Below, piece by piece: positions 1 to 6,327 of a stretch of DNA of 12,364 nucleotides. How positions within the stretch are numbered: the first letter of the stretch is position 1; the number at the start of each line of letters is the position of its first letter. This DNA comes from an uncultured Oscillospiraceae bacterium (GTDB lineage: Bacteria > Bacillota > Clostridia > Oscillospirales > Oscillospiraceae): the NCBI GenBank assembly GCA_934572365.1, contig CAKTKX010000023.1, forward strand, positions 1 to 12,364, written 5' to 3'. Both the position numbers and the translations under genes were made by a program. The notes under the pieces were generated by a model. That model saw nothing but the letters and a program-made list of their open reading frames with translations. It was not told the DNA's origin and searched no databases.

Positions 1-111
1 GGAGGATGCCGCACCGGCGAAGGTGGGCAGAATGCTCATCAGAAGCGTCAGCAGCAGTACCGCCGCCATGACGCCGGCGAGGACGGATACCAAACGTTTG
101 CGATTTTTCAT
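1..111 (-). CDS. Secreted protein, N-terminal fragment (signal peptide), cut by window edge
   Basis: Only the first 37 codons are in the window, running off the left edge. They begin MKNRKRLVSVLAG and show a classic signal peptide: a basic start (K2, R4, K5, R6), a hydrophobic core of about 20 residues and an AxA-like cleavage site (FAGAASS). The ATG at 111-109 is preceded by AAAGGAGATTCCT, a good ribosome site. It lies 61 bases downstream of the M23 peptidase gene on the same strand with no clear terminator between, so it is probably the last visible gene of the ftsEX operon. From my memory of related Clostridia, a signal peptide of this style often belongs to a second coiled-coil M23 wall peptidase, which would make it a paralogue of its neighbour. 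That identity cannot be shown here because no mature domain is visible. Confidence 0.75.
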   Translation of the reverse strand, partial: MKNRKRLVSVLAGVMAAVLLLTLLMSILPTFAGAASS

Positions 112-138
112 AGGAATCTCCTTTTCACGATGGGGACG

Positions 139-165
139 GGCATTGTCATCAGCAGACGCAATGCC
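139..165 (-). other. Weak inverted repeat between two secreted-protein genes
   Basis: GGCATTG (139-145) and CAATGCC (159-165) are perfect 7-bp arms around a 13-base loop. They lie in the 61-base gap between the M23 peptidase stop and the next start codon. On the minus strand no U-run follows, so this is not a standard terminator. It could be an mRNA processing or stabilising hairpin, or chance. Confidence 0.3.
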
Positions 166-172
166 AATGGAT

Positions 173-1396
173 TTACAAGATATATGCCAACGGGTTTACA
201 TAAGTTCCTGCGTAGGAAATGCCGAAGTGAAGGTGGGGTCCGGTGGAAAGGCCGGTGCTGCCCACATAGCCAATGAGCTGCCCCTGGGACACGCTCTGTC
301 CCGCGGAGACAACGTAGTTGGTCATGTGCATATAGATGGAAGCGAAGCCGTCCAGGTGGTTGATGCTGACATAGTAGCCTGCGCCGCCGGCCTGGTAGGA
401 GGCCACCGTGACGGTGCCGGCTCTCGTGGCGTAGATGGGCGTTCCCTGATTGCAGGCCATATCAATGCCGTTGTGCATTCTCTGGGTGCCTAAAATCGGG
501 TGGGTACGCATTCCGAAGGGACTGGTGATGGTATAGCCGGACACCGGGGTCGTCCAGGAGGCGTTGGAGGGCGGGTTTTCTCCCTGCAAGGCCAGCTTGG
601 CCAGGTACTCGTCGTACTTTGCCTGCTTGAGGTCTTTTTCCTTGGCGGCAATTTCCTGCATCAGGTCGTCCTGAAGGGCTTCCGACTCGTCCATCATCCG
701 CTGGTATTCCTCGGACTTCTTTTCCAGCTCCCGGAGCATGTCGTCGGATTCCGTGCGCTTTTCCTCCAGCTCGGCCTCCGCCGCCGTCAGCTCCTCCCAG
801 GTGCCTTCCAGCTCGGTTTTTTCCGATTCCAGGCTCATGCGGGTGGCGGTGACGATGTCCGACGCGATACGCATTTCCTGAAGACGGCGCTGGTCGGCCT
901 GGGAAATCTCCTGCATCATGTTCAGCCGGTCAAGCAGGTCGGTAAAGCTGTTGGCCTCGAAAATGACCTGCCAATAAGTAATGCTGCCGCCTTCCTCCAT
1001 TGCCCGGATGCGCTCCCGGTGCTGCTCGCTCAGGGTGCGCAGCTCCTCCTCGGCGGCGTCCAGCTCGTCCTGGGTATCCGCAATGAGCTGGCTGTAGGCG
1101 GAGATCTGGGCGTTGGTGGTCTCGATCTTGTCGGTCAGGAGGGCAATTTCTTCATCGATGGCTTCCTTCTTGCTTACGATATCAGCCATGTCGCTATAGT
1201 TGGCGTCGTACTGGCTTCGCACAGCGTCGATCTGCGCCTGGATGGCTTTATTCTTTTCCTCCAGTGCGTCAATCTCCTTCTGGATCTCACCGGAGGTGGC
1301 GGCATCCGCCGAAACCGGCACGATGCTCACCGCCATCACCGCCGCCAAAAAGATGGCAACAAGTGATCTCACGGTTATCTCTCTGTGTTTGCTCAT
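173..1396 (-). CDS. Secreted coiled-coil M23 (LytM-type) peptidoglycan endopeptidase, FtsEX partner
   Basis: A 407-residue exported murein hydrolase. Residues 8-32 form a signal peptide with likely cleavage in the SADAA region. Residues about 36-265 are heptad-rich and predicted to form a long helical coiled coil, as in EnvC and PcsB. A short linker follows, and residues about 282-407 are an M23 domain. All zinc/catalytic motifs are present: H308-x3-D312 (HNGID), H357 (YMHM) and H388-x-H390 (PHLHF), so it should be an active endopeptidase cleaving peptide cross-links. The ATG starts 2 bases after the ftsX stop with only a weak GGA upstream, which suggests translational coupling. In characterised systems FtsEX recruits and activates such coiled-coil proteins at the septum (EnvC in E. 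coli, PcsB in pneumococcus). Gene order supports the same role here. Product class is confident; the direct FtsX partnership is inferred. Confidence 0.9.
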   Translation of the reverse strand: MSKHREITVRSLVAIFLAAVMAVSIVPVSADAATSGEIQKEIDALEEKNKAIQAQIDAVRSQYDANYSDMADIVSKKEAIDEEIALLTDKIETTNAQISAYSQLIADTQDELDAAEEELRTLSEQHRERIRAMEEGGSITYWQVIFEANSFTDLLDRLNMMQEISQADQRRLQEMRIASDIVTATRMSLESEKTELEGTWEELTAAEAELEEKRTESDDMLRELEKKSEEYQRMMDESEALQDDLMQEIAAKEKDLKQAKYDEYLAKLALQGENPPSNASWTTPVSGYTITSPFGMRTHPILGTQRMHNGIDMACNQGTPIYATRAGTVTVASYQAGGAGYYVSINHLDGFASIYMHMTNYVVSAGQSVSQGQLIGYVGSTGLSTGPHLHFGISYAGTYVNPLAYIL

Positions 1397-1398
1397 AG

Positions 1399-2286
1399 TT
1401 ATACGTCCATAAACTTTCGGATAGAAGTCCAGCTGCCCACGATGCCGACGAACATACCGGCGGCGGCGAAGGTGGCAACCATGGGGAGCAGCAGCTCCTG
1501 GAAGGGTACGAAGTTAAATAGCTGCAAGGCGTCCACGCTGCTGATCTTATTCAGCATCGCGTCGTAGCCCAGCCACTCCAGGCCGAAGGCCAGGATGGCG
1601 CCGATCATGCCCAGGGAGAAGCCCTCCACCACGAAGGGCAGCCGGATAAAGCCGTTGGTAGCGCCCACCATTTTCATGATGGCGATCTCGTCCCGCCGGT
1701 CGTACATGGCCAGCTTGACGGTGTTGGAAATGATCAGCAGGCTGACCACCAGAAGCACCGCGATCACCGCCACGGAGACGATGTGCAGCACGCTCTGAAT
1801 GGTGGTGAAGCCCTCCGCCAGCTCGTAGGCCGCGTTGATCTTATCCACGCCGGGCAGCTGCAAAAGCAGTTCGGCGGTCTGCTGCATCTTGGTGTTGTCC
1901 TCCAGAGTGACCACATAACGGTGGCGCAGATCCTGCGCCTGAACGCCGCTGAAGGCGCTGTCGTTGTCGTGGTCGCTGACGAAGTTCTGAAGCGCTTCCT
2001 CCCGGGAAACGAACTTTGCTTCCAGAACGTTGTCCAAGAGGTTAATTTTGGTGCCGATAGACCTTGCTTCGGCGTCAGACAGGTCACTATCGATGTACAC
2101 AAGAATTTCGCTGGTCTTATTGAGATCCTGCACCATGATGTCCAGGTTATAGGCCAGTGCGGAGAAGCTGCCCACGATGATCAGACACGCCACCGTGACG
2201 CAGATAGCGGCAAAGGACATGAAGCCATGCTGGAAAATGCCGCGGAAGCCCTCCTTGAGCAGATATCCGATATTATTGAGCTTCAT
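1399..2286 (-). CDS. ftsX: Cell-division protein FtsX, membrane subunit of the FtsEX complex
   Basis: The protein has 295 residues starting MKLNNIGYLLKEG. I chose the ATG at 2286-2284 over an in-frame ATG 8 codons upstream because GGGGAGGAAGAG sits just before it. Layout is typical for FtsX: TM1 at about 22-45, an extracellular loop at about 46-165 (containing YIDSDLSDAEA and the later KFVSREEAL segment), then TM2 at 168-188, TM3 at 216-238 and TM4 at 263-285. The cytoplasmic segment RRDEIAIMKMVGATNGFIRLPF is the conserved coupling region that contacts the ATPase. The start overlaps the 3' end of ftsE by 14 bases, so the two are translationally coupled. FtsX has no enzymatic activity; it passes FtsE ATP hydrolysis to a periplasmic or extracellular hydrolase, here most likely the M23 peptidase encoded directly downstream. 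Confidence 0.95.
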   Translation of the reverse strand: MKLNNIGYLLKEGFRGIFQHGFMSFAAICVTVACLIIVGSFSALAYNLDIMVQDLNKTSEILVYIDSDLSDAEARSIGTKINLLDNVLEAKFVSREEALQNFVSDHDNDSAFSGVQAQDLRHRYVVTLEDNTKMQQTAELLLQLPGVDKINAAYELAEGFTTIQSVLHIVSVAVIAVLLVVSLLIISNTVKLAMYDRRDEIAIMKMVGATNGFIRLPFVVEGFSLGMIGAILAFGLEWLGYDAMLNKISSVDALQLFNFVPFQELLLPMVATFAAAGMFVGIVGSWTSIRKFMDV

Positions 2287-2962
2287 GTTTCTCTTCCTCC
2301 CCAATTCCATCTCTCACCACGACGCCCTCATTGATGGCAATGGTGCGTTTATGGAACAGCCTTACCAGATTCTGATCGTGGGTGACCACCAGCATGGTGG
2401 TTCCCAGATTGTTGATCTCCTGCAGCAGCGCCATGATCTCAAAGGAGCGCTCCGGATCCAGGTTGCCGGTAGGCTCGTCGGCGATGATGGTGGACGGATT
2501 GTTCACCAGCGCCCGGGCAATGGCCAGTCTCTGCTGCTCGCCGCCGGACATCTCGTTGGGATGGCGGTTCATCTTGCTTTCCAGACCCACCAGCTCCAAA
2601 ACGTAAGGGACACGCTCCTTGATCTCGGACTCCTTCGCGCCCACGACCCGCATGGCGAAGGCCACGTTCTCGTAGACCGTCATTTTTTCGATCAGGCGGT
2701 AATCCTGAAACACGACGCCGACCGTGCGGCGCAGGTAAGGAACCTCGCGCTTGCGGATCCGCTCCAGGGAATATCCGTTAACATGGACGGTGCCGGAGGT
2801 GGGCTTCAGCTCACCGGTGATCAGCTTGATGATGGTGGACTTACCGGAACCGGAAGGGCCGATCAGAAAGCAGAACTCGCCGTCCTCGATCTGCATGGTA
2901 ACGCCGTTAAGGGCTTTGTTACCCTGCGTATAGGATTTTACAACATCAGTAAATTCAATCAT
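2273..2962 (-). CDS. ftsE: Cell-division ATP-binding protein FtsE
   Basis: The protein has 229 residues, the normal length for FtsE, and is a complete ABC ATPase. Walker A is GPSGSGKST (35-43), the Q-loop is Q86 (VVFQDYRL), the signature is SGGEQQR (139-145), Walker B is TIIADEP (158-164), the D-loop is NLD (167-169) and the H-loop is H195. The VFQDYRL motif is typical of FtsE within the MacB/LolD-like ABC group. The start ATG at 2962-2960 has GGGAGAAAG about 10 bases upstream. It is the first gene of the ftsE-ftsX-M23 operon, about 70 bases downstream of the predicted transcription start. It would act at the cytoplasmic face of the septal membrane, coupling ATP hydrolysis through FtsX to wall cleavage. 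The short acidic C-terminal tail (EEEKHEAQ) overlaps the ftsX start. Confidence 0.96.
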   Translation of the reverse strand: MIEFTDVVKSYTQGNKALNGVTMQIEDGEFCFLIGPSGSGKSTIIKLITGELKPTSGTVHVNGYSLERIRKREVPYLRRTVGVVFQDYRLIEKMTVYENVAFAMRVVGAKESEIKERVPYVLELVGLESKMNRHPNEMSGGEQQRLAIARALVNNPSTIIADEPTGNLDPERSFEIMALLQEINNLGTTMLVVTHDQNLVRLFHKRTIAINEGVVVRDGIGEEEKHEAQ

Positions 2963-3039
2963 ATTCGCATCTTTCTCCCGTCATAGGCGGTACCGGAATC
3001 GCCGCTGGGACAACCCCATACCGCCCGCAGTGTAACCGA

Positions 3040-3068
3040 ATTGTAACACATCACAAAATCAATGTCAA
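3040..3068 (-). promoter_or_regulatory. Sigma-A type promoter of the ftsEX operon
   Basis: On the minus strand TTGACA (3068-3063) and TACAAT (3045-3040) are separated by exactly 17 bases. The match is 6/6 at -35 and 5/6 at -10. The predicted start is near 3033, leaving a leader of about 70 bases before ftsE. No other strong promoter was seen between here and the following minus-strand genes, so all four probably share it. Confidence 0.8.
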
Positions 3069-3220
3069 TCATATTCCGAAATAAATGGGGCAAAAGCGCA
3101 GATTTAACAGATTATCCACAATTATTCCCCTTATTTTTTCAGCTTTCTTTTAGATTTCTCCTATATTACGCCCCAAAAACAGGAAACACTTTCCGTAAAA
3201 ACCGGGTCGGACATACAGAA

Positions 3221-3244
3221 GCGGGGCTGCAAACGCAGCCCCGC
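3221..3244 (-). terminator. Hairpin terminator of the PucR-like regulator gene
   Basis: A perfect 10-bp GC-rich stem, GCGGGGCTGC (3221-3230) with GCAGCCCCGC (3235-3244), and a 4-base loop. It starts 14 bases past the regulator stop codon. On the minus strand the tail is TTCTGTATGT, only moderately U-rich, so termination may be incomplete. It separates the regulator from the ftsEX promoter downstream. Confidence 0.75.
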
Positions 3245-3257
3245 AGGATATGCTTCT

Positions 3258-4346
3258 TTACCGGGTCTCCCGGGAAGTGAGGTACTTGCGCACCATCAGC
3301 GCCACCTTGAAGACAATGGCGTGGTCGAACTGCCGCAGATCCAGTCCCGTGAGCTTTTTGATCTTTTCCAGACGGTAGACCAGGGTGTTGCGGTGGACAA
3401 AGAGCTTCCGGGAGGTCTCGGAGACGTTCAGATTGTTCTCAAAGAACTTGTTGATGGTGAACAAAGTCTCCTGGTCAAGAGAATCGATGGAATTCTTCTT
3501 GAACACTTCGCTGAGGAAGATCTCGCACAATGTGGTAGGCAGCTGGTAAATCAGGCGGCCGATGCCCAGGTTCTCGTAGTCGATGATACTCTTTTCGGTG
3601 TCGAACACCTTACCCACGTCAATGGCGGTCTGGGCTTCCTTGTAGGAATCCGCCAACTCCCGCAGATGATCGGACACGGTGCCGATGCCGATGACGGTCT
3701 TGATCCGCAGCTCGTTTTTCAGGGTGTCCTCCATGGACTTGGCAATCTTTTCCAGATCCTCGGGGGTGGTGCCGCCGGTGATCTGCTTGATCACCGCCAC
3801 GTCGCTTTCGTTGATGGACAGGACAAAGTCCTGCATCTTGTCCGGGAACATTCCCGCCAGCACGTCCACGGTGGCCACGTCGCTGTGACCCACCTGCCGG
3901 ATCAGGAACACCGCCCGGGGGGCGTCGGTGGCAAAGTGCAGCTCCTTGGCGCGGATGTAAATGTCACCGGGCAGGATATTGTCCATGATGATATTTTTTA
4001 CAAAGGTTCCCCGGTCATGCTTCTCCTCATAGAAGGTCTTGGCATCGTTCAGGGCAATATAGGCCATCTGGCAGAAGCTCCGTGCCGTCTCGTCGTCGCC
4101 GGAGCAGAAAACGGCATATTCCAGCACGTTGGAATTGCCCATAATGGCCTTGAAGCTGCGCTGACCGAAGGTGACGATGCCGTCGGCGGCGTTAGCCACC
4201 TTCAGCGCGGCGTCCGTCCAGCGCTCACCCAGAATGGACATATCGGTGCAGGAAACCACACACCCCTCGGTATCGATTACGCCGAAGCTGCGGTCCGTAA
4301 TATCCCGCAACTGAACAATGACACTCTGAAAAACGCTGTTAGACAT
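3258..4346 (-). CDS. PucR/CdaR-family transcriptional regulator
   Basis: The protein has 362 residues from the ATG at 4346-4344. An upstream GTG at 4358 is in frame but lies inside the AAGGAG ribosome site, so ATG is preferred. The C-terminal 60 or so residues carry the PucR-type helix-turn-helix (LFVHRNTLVYRLEKIKKLTG, then LDLRQFDHAIVFKVAL), diagnostic for the PucR/CdaR family. The middle part resembles the degenerate GGDEF-like domain of CdaR proteins (VIGIGTVSDHLRELADSYKEA). The N-terminal part (FGVIDTEGCVVSCTD) looks like a PAS-like sensor. Family members activate catabolic genes for purines, sugar diacids, proline and similar compounds; the ligand here cannot be read. No catabolic operon is adjacent, so its targets are probably elsewhere. 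It is a single-gene unit with its own promoter and terminator. Confidence 0.88.
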   Translation of the reverse strand: MSNSVFQSVIVQLRDITDRSFGVIDTEGCVVSCTDMSILGERWTDAALKVANAADGIVTFGQRSFKAIMGNSNVLEYAVFCSGDDETARSFCQMAYIALNDAKTFYEEKHDRGTFVKNIIMDNILPGDIYIRAKELHFATDAPRAVFLIRQVGHSDVATVDVLAGMFPDKMQDFVLSINESDVAVIKQITGGTTPEDLEKIAKSMEDTLKNELRIKTVIGIGTVSDHLRELADSYKEAQTAIDVGKVFDTEKSIIDYENLGIGRLIYQLPTTLCEIFLSEVFKKNSIDSLDQETLFTINKFFENNLNVSETSRKLFVHRNTLVYRLEKIKKLTGLDLRQFDHAIVFKVALMVRKYLTSRETR

Positions 4347-4375
4347 ATCTACAGTCACTCCTTAGTATCTTGCAT

Positions 4376-4387
4376 AAATGCGCATTT
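4376..4387. promoter_or_regulatory. 12-bp palindrome in the leader of the PucR-like gene, possible operator
   Basis: AAATGCGCATTT is a perfect palindrome lying between the predicted -10 box and the ribosome site of the regulator. The half-motif CGCATT recurs 15 bases away (4381-4386 and 4396-4401). This placement would suit autoregulation by the encoded regulator, but no binding motif is known for this protein, so the role is a guess. Confidence 0.35.
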
Positions 4388-4404
4388 CACAAAAACGCAT
4401 TGTT

Positions 4405-4433
4405 ATTATACACAGCTTTTGCGCACATTGCAA
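4405..4433 (-). promoter_or_regulatory. Promoter of the PucR-like regulator
   Basis: Minus strand: TTGCAA (4433-4428), a 17-base spacer, and a perfect TATAAT (4410-4405) preceded by TGTG. The predicted start is near 4398, leaving a leader of about 50 bases. The region from 4434 to 4549 upstream of it holds no gene or other signal that I can support. Confidence 0.8.
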
Positions 4434-4551
4434 GTGCCTTTTGACATTTTATTGCAAAATCTCTTATGTTTTTTAGGTAATATACCAAGGTTTACCGGCA
4501 AGCGTTTCCCCGGCAGTCTGTTTCTTCCAGCGAAATGACCGTTCAGGGCTA

Positions 4552-4713
4552 GGGAGCCTCTGAATAAATCGGCGAGAGCTGGCGGCAGAAGATTTTGGCT
4601 CAGCCGAAAGTTCTGGAAGCGGAGGAATACTGTATGTATTTCCCGCTTTCAGAACTGCACGGATGGGGCAAAAGATTCGCCGCCAGCTGAAGACGATTTA
4701 TTCAGAGGTTCCT
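4552..4713. mobile_element. MITE-like inverted-repeat element, about 162 bp, no coding capacity
   Basis: The ends are near-perfect inverted repeats sharing CCTCTGAATAAATCG: 22 bp at 4552-4573 and 4692-4713 with 3 mismatches (GGGAG versus AGGAA at the tips). The palindrome continues inward: AGCTGGCGGC on the left pairs with GCCGCCAGCT on the right, AGTTCTGGAAGCGG pairs with the CCGCTTTCAGAACT segment, and GGAATAC / GTATTTCC flank the centre near 4633. The whole element can therefore fold into one long imperfect hairpin. It is bounded by TA on both sides (4550-4551 and 4714-4715), a plausible TA target duplication as made by IS630/Tc1-type or some IS5-type transposases. The parent family is not identified. 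There is no ORF, so it would need a transposase supplied elsewhere. As RNA its hairpin would also end or protect the transcript of the upstream minus-strand gene. Confidence 0.75.
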
Positions 4714-5417
4714 TAGGTTTTCTCTTCCAATTGGGCGATCTCCCCTTCCGTCAGCTCCCGGCTCTGACCTCTCGGCAAATCGCCCAGGGTCAGCGTCCCC
4801 TCCTGCCTGCGCTCCAGGTAGGTCACAGTCATATCCCGGGATGCCATCATCCGCCGCACCTGGTGGTATTTTCCCTCCCTGACGGTGATCCGGCTCTCCC
4901 CCGCTCCCAGCGGCTCCAGAAGGGCGGGCAGGCACACCGTGCCGTCCCGGAGGGTCAGCCCTTCGGCAAAGGCGGATACGTCGTCGGCGTTTGCCTGCCC
5001 CTCGTGGCGGGCATAGTAGACCTTCGCCACTTCCTTCTTGGGGGATATCAGCCGGTGGAGCAGCTCGCCGTCGTTAGTAAACAGCAGCAGCCCCTCGGTG
5101 GCCTTGTCCAGACGGCCTACGGGCTTCAAGTCCATGTGCCGCCACGCCTCCGGCAGCAGCTCCATGACGGTTTTTTCGTTCGCGTCCTCCGTAGCCGTGA
5201 CGTAGCCCGCCGGTTTGTTGAGCATCACCACCATCCGGCGCTTTCCGCCCAAAATCTCCCCGTCCAGTGTGACAGTGTTGACAGCGGGGTCGATCTTCCG
5301 GGAGCCGTCCTTCTCAGGATTTCCGTCCACGGTCACCCGCCCGGCTTTTAGAATAGCCTTTACCTGAGAGCGGGTGCCTGCGCCGCTGTCGCACAGGAAT
5401 TTGTCCAGTCGTTCCAT
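4713..5417 (-). CDS. rsuA: 16S rRNA pseudouridine synthase, RsuA/RluB family
   Basis: The protein has 234 residues. An S4 RNA-binding domain occupies about 1-48 (MERLDKFLCDSGAGTRSQVK). A catalytic pseudouridine synthase domain covers about 60-232, with the conserved GRLDKATEGLLL motif at 101-112; D104 is the catalytic aspartate. MLNKPAGYV (65-73) and the GKYHQVRRM segment (182-190) are further family marks. The length matches E. coli RsuA (231), which modifies U516 of 16S rRNA; a 23S-acting RluB-type role cannot be excluded. I chose the ATG at 5417-5415, preceded by GGAGGAGCT, although the frame stays open further upstream. The last bases of the gene coincide with the MITE end: the TAA stop is made of a TA target base pair plus the first base of the element. 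No promoter matching consensus was found in the 73-bp divergent gap. Confidence 0.9.
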   Translation of the reverse strand: MERLDKFLCDSGAGTRSQVKAILKAGRVTVDGNPEKDGSRKIDPAVNTVTLDGEILGGKRRMVVMLNKPAGYVTATEDANEKTVMELLPEAWRHMDLKPVGRLDKATEGLLLFTNDGELLHRLISPKKEVAKVYYARHEGQANADDVSAFAEGLTLRDGTVCLPALLEPLGAGESRITVREGKYHQVRRMMASRDMTVTYLERRQEGTLTLGDLPRGQSRELTEGEIAQLEEKT

Positions 5418-5434
5418 AGCTCCTCCGTTCTGCT

Positions 5435-5480
5435 TCCCGGTTCCGGTGCATAGGCTGTACCACCGAAATATGAACCGGGA
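5435..5480. promoter_or_regulatory. Inverted repeat covering the DUF4830 gene ribosome site
   Basis: TCCCGGTTC (5435-5443) pairs with GAACCGGGA (5472-5480), and the adjacent CGGTG (5444-5448) pairs with CACCG (5461-5465). This gives 14 base pairs interrupted only by a 6-base bulge on the right side. The right arm includes the first part of the GGGAGGG ribosome site (5477-5483), so the fold could lower initiation of the plus-strand gene. The same symmetry lies upstream of rsuA on the other strand and could instead be a protein-binding site. Confidence 0.45.
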
Positions 5481-5490
5481 GGGATTTTTT

Positions 5491-6021
5491 ATGATGGTTA
5501 TGACCGCGAAGGTCAATCTGAAAAAGGTAATGATCGCCCTTGCCGCCGTGGCAGCGCTGATCGTGGCGCTGATTTTGCTGCTGGGCGGGGGCGGGGATTC
5601 CGCCGAGACTTCCGCGCCCACAGCTTCCAGCAACGACGGCCGGGTGAAATTTCTGACGGATCTCGGCTGGGACGTCACCACATCCCCCACAGATTCCAGC
5701 CAGGTACGCATTCCCGCGGCGTCCAGCGACGTATTCGAGCGCTACAACGCCCTGCAAAAGAGCCAGGGCTATGACCTGAGCGAATACGCCGGAAAAAAGG
5801 TCATGCGCTACGTCTACAAGATCAACAACTACCCCGGCGCCACCGAGCCGGTCTACGCAACATTGCTGGTCTACAAAAACCAGATCATCGGCGGCGACGT
5901 AACGGACACCGCCGCCCAGGGAAAGATCCGGGGCTTCAAAATGCCGGAGGCAGCCACTGCCCCCACCGTCCCCAGTCTCCCCACGGAGACCGCTACAACC
6001 GTGCCGGAAACCACGCAGTAA
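5491..6021 (+). CDS. Membrane-anchored DUF4830 domain protein
   Basis: The protein has 176 residues. The start at 5491 follows GGGAGGG with 7 spacing bases; an in-frame ATG at 5470 has no ribosome site. A single hydrophobic helix at about 13-31 (VMIALAAVAALIVALILLL) ends in GGGG, so the protein is either anchored with its C-terminus outside or exported. Residues 50-150 match the DUF4830 pattern as I recall it: FLTDLGWDV, VRIPAASSDVFERYNALQKSQGYDLSEYAGKKV, a YVYKINNYPG strand, and ATLLVYKNQIIGGDV. The last 25 residues are a Thr/Pro-rich tail typical of surface-exposed linkers. The biochemical function of DUF4830 is unknown. It is divergent to rsuA with only 73 bases between, and about 50 bases upstream of the next promoter, so it is probably a single-gene unit. 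No convincing terminator follows it. Confidence 0.78.
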   Translation: MMVMTAKVNLKKVMIALAAVAALIVALILLLGGGGDSAETSAPTASSNDGRVKFLTDLGWDVTTSPTDSSQVRIPAASSDVFERYNALQKSQGYDLSEYAGKKVMRYVYKINNYPGATEPVYATLLVYKNQIIGGDVTDTAAQGKIRGFKMPEAATAPTVPSLPTETATTVPETTQ

Positions 6022-6071
6022 ACGCGGAAAAAGTCGCCGTCTTTTGTTTATGGTATCACACAATTCCCCTC

Positions 6072-6100
6072 TTGACAAGCGCCCCGCTCTGTGCTACTGT
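6072..6100 (+). promoter_or_regulatory. Promoter of the FMN-riboswitch/ribU transcript
   Basis: TTGACA (6072-6077), a 17-base spacer, and TACTGT (6095-6100) with an extended -10 TG (TGC just before). The predicted start is near 6107, about a dozen bases before the riboswitch P1 stem, as expected for a riboswitch leader. Confidence 0.75.
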
Positions 6101-6118
6101 GTAACCGAACTGAACAGT

Positions 6119-6252
6119 ATCTTCAGGGCGGGGCGAAATTCCCCACCGGCGGTAACGGAAGCTTTGATTTAAACTTTCCCAAGTCCGCGAGCGCGTCAGC
6201 GTTGAATCGGTGAAACTCCGATACCGACAGTACAGTCTGGATGGAAGAAGAT
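6119..6252 (+). ncRNA. FMN riboswitch (RFN element)
   Basis: All landmark segments of the RFN aptamer occur in order. P1 is ATCTTC (6119-6124) pairing with GAAGAT (6247-6252). AGGGCGGGGCGAAATTCCCC and ACCGGCGGTAA follow P1, then GTCCGCGAGCGC, then ATCGGTGAAACTCCGAT, and finally CCGACAGTACAGTCTGGATG. It binds flavin mononucleotide; FMN binding stabilises P1 and lets the downstream terminator form, shutting off ribU. The terminator stem begins one base past P1, the arrangement of a transcription-terminating switch. Confidence 0.97.
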
Positions 6253-6277
6253 ACGCAAAGGATATTTGCGTTTTTTT
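6253..6277 (+). terminator. Riboswitch terminator (first hairpin)
   Basis: ACGCAAA (6253-6259) pairs with TTTGCGT (6265-6271) around a 5-base loop and runs into a 7-T tract (6271-6277). It directly abuts the aptamer P1 stem, so it is the expected expression platform. An alternative antiterminator pairing could not be worked out with certainty by eye. Confidence 0.85.
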
Positions 6278-6279
6278 CA

Positions 6280-6315
6280 CGCCCTGGGTATATACCCGGG
6301 GCGCATTTTTGTTTT
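6280..6315 (+). terminator. Second terminator-like hairpin before ribU
   Basis: CGCCCTGGG (6280-6288) pairs with CCCGGGGCG (6295-6303), 9 pairs with one T-G wobble, around a TATATA loop. TTTTTGTTTT (6306-6315) follows, immediately before the ribU ribosome site (GAGGTGAT). It looks like a second intrinsic terminator in tandem with the first, or a structure that hinders ribosome access. Confidence 0.6.
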
Positions 6316-6327
6316 GAGGTGATACCA

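Noticed and set aside
3112..3120. A perfect DnaA box (TTATCCACA) upstream of the ftsEX promoter in AT-rich DNA.
   Set aside because: It is a single box with no cluster, no dnaA/dnaN genes and no AT-rich repeats nearby; one such 9-mer by chance in 12 kb is not remarkable. Not an origin.
4441..4470. A plus-strand TTGACA with TATGTT 18 bases later, upstream of the MITE-like element.
   Set aside because: No plus-strand gene follows before the minus-strand rsuA, and the -10 is poor. It probably reflects the AT-rich upstream region of the divergent regulator promoter.
3321..4538. A 405-codon open frame on the plus strand opposite the PucR-like gene.
   Set aside because: It is the mirror of a clear PucR-family gene, has no ribosome site and shows no domain features; GC-rich codon use keeps the opposite frame open.
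4549..4716. Reading the MITE borders as a 4-base CTAG/TTAG target duplication of the IS5 type.
   Set aside because: The two tetramers differ at the first base, whereas TA is identical on both sides and restores a clean TAG stop when the element is removed, so a TA duplication is the simpler reading.
6022..6060. Possible terminator after the DUF4830 gene (AAAAG and CTTTT flanking TCGCCGT).
   Set aside because: Only a 5-bp A/T-rich stem; too weak to call an intrinsic terminator.
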